DNA of 64,000 nt from Rivularia sp963920925. GTDB taxonomy: Bacteria; Cyanobacteriota; Cyanobacteriia; Cyanobacteriales; Nostocaceae. A program made the translations under genes and the position numbers. This document shows positions 53,537 through 62,321 of this stretch, one piece after another. The stretch is from assembly GCF_963920925.1 (NCBI RefSeq), contig NZ_CAWUDI010000018.1:62001-126000 (forward strand). Direction: 5' to 3'. The notes below the pieces were generated by a model that made no database searches, had not been told where the DNA came from, and saw nothing but the letters and a program-made list of their open reading frames with translations. The number at the start of each line of letters is the position of its first letter. Position 1 is the stretch's first letter.

Positions 53537-56500
53537 TTATGGTTCTATTACTTTCCGCTTAAAGTTCTTTAGCTTTCGGATGCTAGCCGCTTCTAAATTT
53601 TGTTCTTCTGCCATCTGTTTTTGTCTATCGGATTTTGTAAGTCTTTCTACAATTGCATCTATCCAGATATCAGGTTGTTTGATGGCAGTGCGTAAAATTG
53701 TTTCAAATTGCTCCATCCAATGGTGAATTGTAGAAGCTTTATAAATATCTGAATTATAATTACACTTTAATACCAGTTGAGTCTCTATTTCAATTATATT
53801 CCAAGTAAGTTCCCGCCGAGCGATGCCAGTATAATTTGTAAATCCCTCAACTTCAAGTCCAAAAAACTTTAGATCCACACCAAATTTATCTATGTTAATT
53901 AGTGTTGTAATTAAAGGTGGACGACTAGGATCGCGCTTAATATTCAGTTGCTTTAGTAAGTGACTAAGAGGATAATTTTGATGCTCGTAACCATTCAAAA
54001 ATACTTTTCTTATAGCAGTAAGATAGTCGCTAAAACTTTGGTTTTTAACTGAAAACCGCAATGGCAATACATTGGCACAATAACCTACTAGGTCTTTACC
54101 TCCTACACGAGATTGTCCAGCAATAGGAACACCAATTACTATGTCTTTTTGTCCCAAAAAATGATATAGTAATAGATTAAGTAGGGCTATCAAAGTCATC
54201 AACAAGGTACATCCATGGTGAGTACTGAAACTTTTTAGCTCCCGCAACCATTCAGCATCAATAATCGTCGTTTGCTCAACCCCAGCGTAAGTTTGAACGA
54301 TGGGACGAGGATAATCTGTAGGCAACTCTAAGATGGGGATAGAATTAGCAAATTGTGCTAACCAGTAAGCTTTATCTTCTGCCATTTTCTCGGTGTGACT
54401 TTGCTGTTCTTGCCATTTGATATATTCGCTCAGTTGCATCGGTTCTTCAAGTTGGTAGGAAATTCCTTGAGATTCTGCGGAATATATTTTGCCTAAGTCA
54501 TTAAAAATCACATCAATAGACCAGCCATCAATAATGATATGATGAGCAGTTAACACTAACTGATACAGTTGTGACTCTAACTTGATAATTTGCACCCGGA
54601 ACAAAGGTCCAACGCTTAGGTTGAAAGGTTTGCGTGCTTCTTTTTGTAACCGCTCATCAACTTTAAACTTGCACTCATTACTATCCAAGTTTGAAAAATC
54701 AATTATCGGAATATCTATGTTCACATCAGGCAATATCTGCTGAAAATCTCCTTGAGTACTGATAATAGTTCTTAATGCCTCATGCCGATTTATGACTTTT
54801 TGCATTGCTTGTTGTATCGCTTTTAAGTTAAGCGAACCCTTTAGTCGTAGACTCACAGATTCATTGTAGGCAATTGAACCTTCTTCACTCATCTGCGCCA
54901 GAACCCAAAGTTGTTTTTGAGCCTCAGTCAGGGGAATCTTGCGTGCTGCTTCCGCTATAATCACGGACTGTGGGGGTAGAACTGCTAACTTTTCCGACTC
55001 AGTTTGAACGCATACAGCTTCTCTAAATCCGCTTTCTTTCAATAGTGTTTGCCATTGGGAAGTTGAAAGTAATGGGTAAGATGGTCGCAAATCTTCATCA
55101 CAAAATTTCCACCATCCCTCGGTTAACCCAAATATTAAATCTAACCAACGCTGAGGAGATGTTCCTTCCATCAGCACTAGCAATCCCCCTGGAACCAACA
55201 ACTGCAATACGTGCTTGAGTGATTGTCGTAAACTACTTGTAGCATGTAGCACGTTGGCTGCAATAATTATATCAAACTGATGAGGCGCAAATCCCTGTTT
55301 TTCAGGCTCTTTTTCGATATCTAAAACTTGATATTGAATGTATGGATAATCACTAAACTTTTGCTTAGCTTTATCCATGAATCGGGGGGATAAATCGGTA
55401 AATACATATTCCGTTTGTTTGGCTCGCAGGTGAGGTAGAATATGGGCTGTTGTTCCCCCGGTTCCCGCACCAATTTCTAGAATTCGCACCCCATCACCAC
55501 CGGGCAGATTTTCCAATGCGATCGCAATTGTCCTTTGCACCAGAGTATTCATTATCCGAGCTACTGGTGAATCCTGATAAAGTTTAGTTAAGCTTGTGGA
55601 ATCACCGTTAGGGAATAACAATTGTAACGGGTGACGTTTTCCTTGCAATACTTGTGCTAGTTCTTGACCGCAACGCTGTAGTAAAGATAGTTCTGCCTCC
55701 AAAGCAGAGTATTCCATTAAAATAGTTTGGACTTGTAACAATTGGTCTTGAATTTCCGGTACTTGCAGCACTTCCCATTGCTCGTCAACTTGAGTGAGTA
55801 TTTTTTCTTCTACCATTATCGAGAGCAAACAACCTAGTAACCGTCGATGTTGGTTAACTATGCCTAACTGCTGAGCTATCATCGAAAATGTGAATTTTTT
55901 GCCTCGCTCAAACTTCCAACCCATTTGTTTGAAGGCTTTTAAAATATAGGTGAGACTCAAAGCCTCCAATTTAATTAATCCTTGTTGATAAGCTTCTAAG
56001 TCTTGTTGGGAAATTAATTGATTGTATTCGGTTGTGAGACGATGAATAATTTGTTTGGGGGTTAACTTTTCGATTGTTGCGCTTTGTTCTAGTGGGGTGG
56101 TATTAAATGATGATGCTAGACTTAAATGCTTTTGATTAGCTGACAATTTGCTCGAACATTTGAGCAAAAAACCTCCTTGTTGCAGTTCATCTATACTATC
56201 TTTTACTGCCTTAATTATGTAATCAATATCTGCATCGGTATGTGCTGTGGAAAGAAAACAGGTACGCCCTTCCCAGATATAAACACCCTTCTCCAGTAGA
56301 TGATAGAATAGCAAATCCTGATTTTCCCAAAAGGCAAAACGAAACAGCGAACCAAAATGCTCGATGCGTATAGGTACATCCTTCTCTTCAAAGAAAGAAT
56401 TAAGTGTTTGAGCTAACAAAGATGTACGGTGATTCAACTTTTCTTGAAGAGCAGCACCTTGTTTCTTAAGATGCTGGAGTACTGCCAAAGCTGCAACCAT

Positions 56501-59500
56501 CCCTGCATGATTTTTATTAAAAGTTCCTCCGAAAAATATCTTTTGAGTCTGTGGATATGAAGCATCACCAAAGTTCCACAAACCACCATCAATACCGCTC
56601 ATGTACTTGATTTTACCAGCTACAACTCCCATGGGAGTCCCACCACCGACAATCTTTCCATAAGTTACGATATCTGCTTTAATGTCAAACCAAGCTTGCG
56701 CTCCCCCTGGGTGTATGCGAAAACCTGTAAGAACTTCATCAAAGATGAGTGCTATTCCCGATACTTCTGTCAATTCTCTCAATTGCTGTAAAAACTTTTT
56801 AGGTTGTAAATCGGGTCGGCGACTCTGCACGGGTTCGACTAATACAGCAGCTAATTCCCTAGCATGAGCTTGCAAAATCTCAAGGGATTTTGGATTTCCA
56901 TAATCGAGCAATAAAACGTCTTCAACTAAGTTCTGAGATACTCCCGAAGCAATAGGTATTGCTTTGATTTGACCTTTCGGTGCTGTAGCCAAAACTCCAT
57001 CAAAATGACCATGATAAGAATTAGCAAATAAAGCAACTTTATTACGACCTGTTTCCGAACGCGCTAGACGTAGGGCTGTCATTACTGCTTCTGTACCTGA
57101 ATTACAAAAAGCAACTCGCTCCATACCTGTCAGTTCGCATATTAACTGAGCTACCTCTCCCGCTAATTTGGACTGCGGTCCAATTTTTATACCTTGTTGT
57201 CTATGGTGCTTTTCCAGTGCTTCAGTCACAAACTGCGGATCGTGACCAAAAAGAAGCACGCCGAAGCCCATAGTTATATCTACATATTCATTAGCGTCTA
57301 TATCCCAAAATCTTGACCCTTGCGCTCGCTCTCCGACGATGGGATAAAGCATCTCCTTAATAGAGGGGCGGAATCCAAATATACCTCTACTATCAGCTAA
57401 TACCGAACGATAAGCTTCTGCTCTTTGCTTGGATTTTTGCGTTTTATTGGTATATCGGACTACTAGCTCTTCTAAGTGGCGCTGTTGCTGTGGATTTAGT
57501 TGCTTAACTTGATTGGTCGCAACTGGCTGGCAAGAAAATGGCTCAACACGAGCATCTGTTTTTACCGGCTGAGTTTTTTCGACGCTTTTACTAACATCAA
57601 CCCTAGCTACAGTTGCTTGTTCTGGGGACGGAGAAACTTCGGTTTTAGTCACTCTATTTTGTAAGATTTCTAACTGCTGAGACATTACCTTTAGTTGCTG
57701 GCTAATAATTCGCTCTAATGCTGTTTCGGGCAATGTTCCAGTTGAGGTGGGAATTGGTATACTATCAAAAGTTGGTTCTGGAAACTCTATCTTGGAGGTC
57801 AGTTGCTCCCTAGGTTCTGGCTCGGATTTCGCTGCTGATTTTTCTGGAGGTAAATTTTGATTAATGCAGGTTGCTAGCGCTTCAATGGTTCGATATTCTT
57901 CAAATAACTGGCTAATCGCAATCTTGATCCCATAGAATTTTTCAATTGCTGCGATAACATCAATAAGGATAAGCGAATCAGCCCCCATTTCTAAAAAAGG
58001 CGTATAAATATCTACTTCTTCCAGTGGCAATTGCAGTATATTCCCTATTAAATAACGCAATCTTGACAAAATCTGCTGCTTGGTGTCTTTATTTACGTCT
58101 TTTGGTTCTTGGGATACTTTTGCACCTAATTTCTGTTGGCTCATGACTTGAGAGGAATCTTTAATCCAGTAACGTTGACGTTGGAAGGGATAGTATGGAA
58201 GTGATAACCTCCAAGGTAAGTAGTCTTGCTCAAATCCGATCCAGTTGACATCCACTCCCTGCACGTACAAAGCAGATAAGCTCAAAAGCAATGCTTGCCA
58301 ATCTTGTTTTTCTGGAGTTAGGGAACAGAGCCAAGTTGTATTCAAAAGGCATTTTTGACCGATTCTTGAGAGGATAGGCTTGCAACCGATTTCTAAAAAT
58401 ATTTTATAGCCTTGTTCAAACAAAGTATTTATCCCCCCCATGAAATTCACTGGCTTCCTGGTATGCTCTTGCCAATAATTTGCATCGGGAATAAAACCAG
58501 AAGGCAGAATTTCGCCGTTCAAATTAGAAATCAAGGGTAAGTTTGGAGTTTTAAACTGTACAAAACTTGTCAATTTTTCATAATTATCCAGCATCGGTTC
58601 GATGAGTGGAGAGTGAAAGGCGTGAGAAACTCGTAATTGTTGAGTTTTAATTCCTTCTGCTTCTAAGCTGGTTACTACTTGCCGAACTTTTCCTCGCTCT
58701 CCGGAAATGACAATATTTTCAGGACTGTTAATTGTGGCGATGGAAATTTCTTGTGAATATGGTTGAATAGCTGCTTCTACTTTATTAAGCTCGGCAAATA
58801 CAGCAACCATTTCACCAGTTTGGGGCAAAGCTTGCATTAAACTAGCTCGTTGAGCAACTAATTTCAGCCCTTCCTCAAGGCTAAATACCCCCGCAACACA
58901 AGCAGCGACATATTCACCCAAACTATGACCCATTACCACATCAGGAGTTATACCCCAAGATTGCCATAATTGTGCAAGGGCATATTCAATGGCAAATAAA
59001 GCGGGTTGGGTGTAGGCGGTTTCGTTTACAAGAGAACTTTCACCCCCAGCTGGATATAAAATCGATAGCAAGGGCTTTTCTAAATAAGGACGTAGAATTT
59101 CGTCGCAGCGTTCTAGGGTTTTTCGGAAGCTGGGTTGGGTTTCGTAAAGTTGACGACCCATGTCTACGTACTGGGAACCCTGACCCGTGAATAAAAATGC
59201 TATTTTTGGGCGCTTGCGACCGACTACCTTGCCGTTAAATAATCCAGATGTTTGTTTTTTATCAGTAAAATTACTGAGGTGATTCACCAACTGTTGATGT
59301 GACTCAGCTACAATTGCCAGCCGATGAGAAAAATGCGATCGCCCGGTATTCGCAGTAAAACAAACATCTGTTAAAGATAGTTCGGGATGGCAAACTAAGA
59401 AATCCGCATAACGTTGCGCTAGTTCTTTTAAAGCGGTCTCGTTTTTAGCTGATAATGTGAGAATATGGTGGGTATTATTCCTTTCAATTAGTTGCCGACT

Positions 59501-60835
59501 CTGTTCCGGTGCTGCTTCTAAAATCACATGACAATTAGTGCCACCGAAGCTAAAACCACTCACCCCTGCTAAACGGCTATCGCCAATTTTAGCCCATGGC
59601 TGACATTGGGTGGGAATAAAAAACGGCGTTCCCTCTAAACCCAGATGGGGATTTAACTGCCGCAAATGTAGGTGGGGGGGAATTTCCCCATGTTGTAGCG
59701 ATAACACCACCTTAATCAAACCCGCTATTCCGGCTGCTGGTTCCAAATGGCCGATATTTGTCTTTACCGACCCAATTCCACAGAGCTGATCGGGGGAACG
59801 TCCTTGCATCAAGACTGCCTTTAAGGCTCTAATTTCAATTGGATCTCCCAAAGCAGTGCCAGTTCCGTGGGCTTCAATATAGCCAATTTCTGCTGGTGCA
59901 ACACCGGCGTTTTTCAAAGCTTGGCGAATTACTGCTTGTTGAGCCAAGCCATTAGGTGCAGTAATACCGTTACTGAGTCCATCATGATTAACTGCCGAAC
60001 CCTTAATAACCGCCAGGATACGGTCTTTATCCAAAATGGCATCGCTCAGACGCTTGAGAATCGCAATCCCACAACCTTCTCCCCTAACATAACCATCGGC
60101 ACTAGCGTCAAATGTTTTACACCGACCATCAGGTGCCATCATTCGGGTTTGGGAGAAGGTAATTGTCATGTCTGGCGATAGCATCAGGCTCACCCCTCCA
60201 GCAATGACCAAGTTGGACTCGCCACTCCGCAAACTTTGACAAGCAGAGTGAATGGCTACTAAGGATGAGGAGCAGGCTGTTTCTATAGCCATACTCGGTC
60301 CATGCAGATCCAATAAATAAGATAAGCGATTGGCAGCAAGGCTCAATGTCAAACCGGGGGCATTATGACTATTAATGTTGGATAAATCCTTACATAAAAA
60401 CCTACCATAGTCATAGTTACCAATTCCAATAAAAACCCCAGTTTGGCTACCCGCTAGACGTTGTGGTACGATTGCTGCATCTTCCAAAGCCTCCCATGCT
60501 ACTTCCAAAACTAATCTTTGCTGGGGGTCCATGCGTTCAGCTTCCCCAGGAGAAATTCCGAAAAAACCCGGATCGAATCGATCGACACAATCCAAAAAAC
60601 CACCCCAACGGGTGTTCATTTTGCCTTTTGTAGTTGGATCGGGGTCATAATAGGCATCAACATCCCATCTATATGAAGGTACTTGGGCGATGGCATCGAT
60701 ACCATTACGCAAAAGTTTCCAGAATGATTCGGAATTGTTAGCATTGGGAAAACGGCAACCGATGCCGATAATCGCTATAGGTTCCACTTTTGACCTCTGG
60801 GTTAGGTATATTATAAGATTATTTTCCTTGACCAA
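53537..60835 (-). CDS. Hybrid PKS-NRPS megasynthase KS-AT-ACP-AMT-MT-C
   Basis: 2432 aa. Ketosynthase about 16-445 (Cys in TACSSSL near 186; EAHGTGT; NIGHLEPAAG). Acyltransferase about 555-860 (GHSLGEY near 635; HAFH near 738, which predicts malonyl-CoA). ACP with Ser in MGADSL (near 952). PLP aminotransferase of the GSA type about 1165-1590 (FCNSGTEAVM; TYGKIVGGGTPMG). Methyltransferase about 1690-1990 (LEIGAGTGGTT). Condensation domain about 2010-2420 (AHHIIIDGWS). It would extend an acyl-ACP by two carbons, convert the beta-keto group to a beta-amine and condense it with an amino acid. The start lies 9 bp after the upstream gene, so they are coupled. No adenylation domain follows in this protein or nearby. 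Confidence 0.93.
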   Translation of the reverse strand: MVKENNLIIYLTQRSKVEPIAIIGIGCRFPNANNSESFWKLLRNGIDAIAQVPSYRWDVDAYYDPDPTTKGKMNTRWGGFLDCVDRFDPGFFGISPGEAERMDPQQRLVLEVAWEALEDAAIVPQRLAGSQTGVFIGIGNYDYGRFLCKDLSNINSHNAPGLTLSLAANRLSYLLDLHGPSMAIETACSSSLVAIHSACQSLRSGESNLVIAGGVSLMLSPDMTITFSQTRMMAPDGRCKTFDASADGYVRGEGCGIAILKRLSDAILDKDRILAVIKGSAVNHDGLSNGITAPNGLAQQAVIRQALKNAGVAPAEIGYIEAHGTGTALGDPIEIRALKAVLMQGRSPDQLCGIGSVKTNIGHLEPAAGIAGLIKVVLSLQHGEIPPHLHLRQLNPHLGLEGTPFFIPTQCQPWAKIGDSRLAGVSGFSFGGTNCHVILEAAPEQSRQLIERNNTHHILTLSAKNETALKELAQRYADFLVCHPELSLTDVCFTANTGRSHFSHRLAIVAESHQQLVNHLSNFTDKKQTSGLFNGKVVGRKRPKIAFLFTGQGSQYVDMGRQLYETQPSFRKTLERCDEILRPYLEKPLLSILYPAGGESSLVNETAYTQPALFAIEYALAQLWQSWGITPDVVMGHSLGEYVAACVAGVFSLEEGLKLVAQRASLMQALPQTGEMVAVFAELNKVEAAIQPYSQEISIATINSPENIVISGERGKVRQVVTSLEAEGIKTQQLRVSHAFHSPLIEPMLDNYEKLTSFVQFKTPNLPLISNLNGEILPSGFIPDANYWQEHTRKPVNFMGGINTLFEQGYKIFLEIGCKPILSRIGQKCLLNTTWLCSLTPEKQDWQALLLSLSALYVQGVDVNWIGFEQDYLPWRLSLPYYPFQRQRYWIKDSSQVMSQQKLGAKVSQEPKDVNKDTKQQILSRLRYLIGNILQLPLEEVDIYTPFLEMGADSLILIDVIAAIEKFYGIKIAISQLFEEYRTIEALATCINQNLPPEKSAAKSEPEPREQLTSKIEFPEPTFDSIPIPTSTGTLPETALERIISQQLKVMSQQLEILQNRVTKTEVSPSPEQATVARVDVSKSVEKTQPVKTDARVEPFSCQPVATNQVKQLNPQQQRHLEELVVRYTNKTQKSKQRAEAYRSVLADSRGIFGFRPSIKEMLYPIVGERAQGSRFWDIDANEYVDITMGFGVLLFGHDPQFVTEALEKHHRQQGIKIGPQSKLAGEVAQLICELTGMERVAFCNSGTEAVMTALRLARSETGRNKVALFANSYHGHFDGVLATAPKGQIKAIPIASGVSQNLVEDVLLLDYGNPKSLEILQAHARELAAVLVEPVQSRRPDLQPKKFLQQLRELTEVSGIALIFDEVLTGFRIHPGGAQAWFDIKADIVTYGKIVGGGTPMGVVAGKIKYMSGIDGGLWNFGDASYPQTQKIFFGGTFNKNHAGMVAALAVLQHLKKQGAALQEKLNHRTSLLAQTLNSFFEEKDVPIRIEHFGSLFRFAFWENQDLLFYHLLEKGVYIWEGRTCFLSTAHTDADIDYIIKAVKDSIDELQQGGFLLKCSSKLSANQKHLSLASSFNTTPLEQSATIEKLTPKQIIHRLTTEYNQLISQQDLEAYQQGLIKLEALSLTYILKAFKQMGWKFERGKKFTFSMIAQQLGIVNQHRRLLGCLLSIMVEEKILTQVDEQWEVLQVPEIQDQLLQVQTILMEYSALEAELSLLQRCGQELAQVLQGKRHPLQLLFPNGDSTSLTKLYQDSPVARIMNTLVQRTIAIALENLPGGDGVRILEIGAGTGGTTAHILPHLRAKQTEYVFTDLSPRFMDKAKQKFSDYPYIQYQVLDIEKEPEKQGFAPHQFDIIIAANVLHATSSLRQSLKHVLQLLVPGGLLVLMEGTSPQRWLDLIFGLTEGWWKFCDEDLRPSYPLLSTSQWQTLLKESGFREAVCVQTESEKLAVLPPQSVIIAEAARKIPLTEAQKQLWVLAQMSEEGSIAYNESVSLRLKGSLNLKAIQQAMQKVINRHEALRTIISTQGDFQQILPDVNIDIPIIDFSNLDSNECKFKVDERLQKEARKPFNLSVGPLFRVQIIKLESQLYQLVLTAHHIIIDGWSIDVIFNDLGKIYSAESQGISYQLEEPMQLSEYIKWQEQQSHTEKMAEDKAYWLAQFANSIPILELPTDYPRPIVQTYAGVEQTTIIDAEWLRELKSFSTHHGCTLLMTLIALLNLLLYHFLGQKDIVIGVPIAGQSRVGGKDLVGYCANVLPLRFSVKNQSFSDYLTAIRKVFLNGYEHQNYPLSHLLKQLNIKRDPSRPPLITTLINIDKFGVDLKFFGLEVEGFTNYTGIARRELTWNIIEIETQLVLKCNYNSDIYKASTIHHWMEQFETILRTAIKQPDIWIDAIVERLTKSDRQKQMAEEQNLEAASIRKLKNFKRKVIEP

Positions 60836-60844
60836 AACAAGCGA

Positions 60845-62305
60845 TTACGCCAAGACTTGTATTTCCCGTGCTATGTGCCCGGATAAAGCCTCAATAGTGG
60901 GGTATTCGTACACAAGGGTCGGAGCAAGTTGATATCCCACCCAAGCTTCTAAATCCCCAATCAGAACAGTTCCTTCTGCCGATGACAAACCATAACGCTC
61001 AAAGGGAACGTTGATTTCGATTTCCACAGGCTGCATTTCCAGCAGTTCAGCTAGATAAAATATTAACCAACTTTGAATATCCCCTGCTTGAAACTGCCCC
61101 TTGTTGGCACTTCCACTATTGATTATACCGCTGGTCGAATCTTTGGTATCCTTTCGTGGCAGAGTTGCTATCAATTGGCTGTAACGCTTCATTGCTTCTG
61201 CTTGAGTAATACCTTTATATTGATTCCACGCTTGCCATTGAATATATTTGCGCGGATGTAAAATTGGATTCGGTTCAAGCTCAGCACAATCTCCTTCGGT
61301 TGCCTGTTTTTCTAAGCCGTAAATTTCTAGTTGTAGTTTACCTTCAGGAACATTTACACGACCAAAACGAACAAAATTAGACATTAGTTGAAATTCTACT
61401 TCAGTTTCATCTAAATCATGCCAATCTCTAACTACATTATGTCCGTAATTATCGCGTCCTGAAACTAAAATACAAAAATGCCTTTTGATGTTATGTCCAT
61501 TTTCATCAATAAAATCTCTTTTAGTGCGATAGGGATAAACCTGGGTACTCGGACGGACATAACGTCCAATAATTGCCAGACGACGGCGATTCGATTGATT
61601 TGGCAATGAGCCATGCATTACACTTTCAGTAAAAATAACCGCTTGACCGGCTTTGACTGGCACTGATTCTACTTCCCAGTCATTTTGATCGAATTCATAA
61701 GACAAAGAGTATTGCTGCTCTTTTTGCCAAACTGTTTTATGGGCACTGATTCCAGCAAACACACCCTCAGACGCAGAAACGCTCCCCTTCAATATTTTAA
61801 ATATTTGCTGATGCGAGCCATTAGCGAAACGTATACAACCATTTTCAAGGTCGGCATCTTCAAGTGCTACCCATACAGTTAAATTTAAAGGGTCTTCATC
61901 GGTCGAATAAACTAAGGTTTTCTTCTTAAAATCTATGTCGCTAGATGTATAGAATTCTTTTGCTTGATGCCATTTTATTTCTCCTTGTCCCGGCATTTTA
62001 CAAAAAACATTAGTATACCAAAGTAATAAATTTTCTCCAGCTATTTGATTTAATTTTTGAATTAAATTAGTCCGCTTAAAAAGTGTATATATTGGTTGAT
62101 GAAAAAGATGATGGTCGCGGGGAGTTTCTAGGTTATAGACATTATTATAAAAGGTGATAATTTGCTGACCATCTGCTTCTTTGATTGTGCGGCTATTGGT
62201 TTCTAAACATTCTTTAACTGCGGAAATTTCTGCTGCTGAAAAAATATCAACAGGACCGACCCATCCTTTTTCTTGAAAATGTTTAATATTAGCTTGAGTT
62301 AACAC
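60845..62305 (-). CDS. PhyH-family non-heme iron halogenase fused to ACP (HctB-like)
   Basis: 486 aa. Residues 1-290 are a phytanoyl-CoA dioxygenase-type fold (VWVALEDADLENGCIRFANG, GQAVIFTESVMHGSLPNQSN). The iron motif is H113-x-A115 (KWHQAKEF) with H231, and an Arg in NRRRLAI contacts 2-oxoglutarate. The usual Asp is Ala, which is the mark of Fe/2OG halogenases such as SyrB2 and HctB, where chloride takes the carboxylate site. The C-terminal 85 residues are an acyl carrier protein (FERYGLSSAEGTV, with Ser in the GLSS motif). HctB has the same halogenase-ACP order. It lies 16 bp after the FAAL gene and 9 bp before the megasynthase. An Fe/2OG hydroxylase remains possible but is less likely. 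Confidence 0.75.
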   Translation of the reverse strand: MLTQANIKHFQEKGWVGPVDIFSAAEISAVKECLETNSRTIKEADGQQIITFYNNVYNLETPRDHHLFHQPIYTLFKRTNLIQKLNQIAGENLLLWYTNVFCKMPGQGEIKWHQAKEFYTSSDIDFKKKTLVYSTDEDPLNLTVWVALEDADLENGCIRFANGSHQQIFKILKGSVSASEGVFAGISAHKTVWQKEQQYSLSYEFDQNDWEVESVPVKAGQAVIFTESVMHGSLPNQSNRRRLAIIGRYVRPSTQVYPYRTKRDFIDENGHNIKRHFCILVSGRDNYGHNVVRDWHDLDETEVEFQLMSNFVRFGRVNVPEGKLQLEIYGLEKQATEGDCAELEPNPILHPRKYIQWQAWNQYKGITQAEAMKRYSQLIATLPRKDTKDSTSGIINSGSANKGQFQAGDIQSWLIFYLAELLEMQPVEIEINVPFERYGLSSAEGTVLIGDLEAWVGYQLAPTLVYEYPTIEALSGHIAREIQVLA

Positions 62306-62321
62306 AAATCTATCTCTCTTT

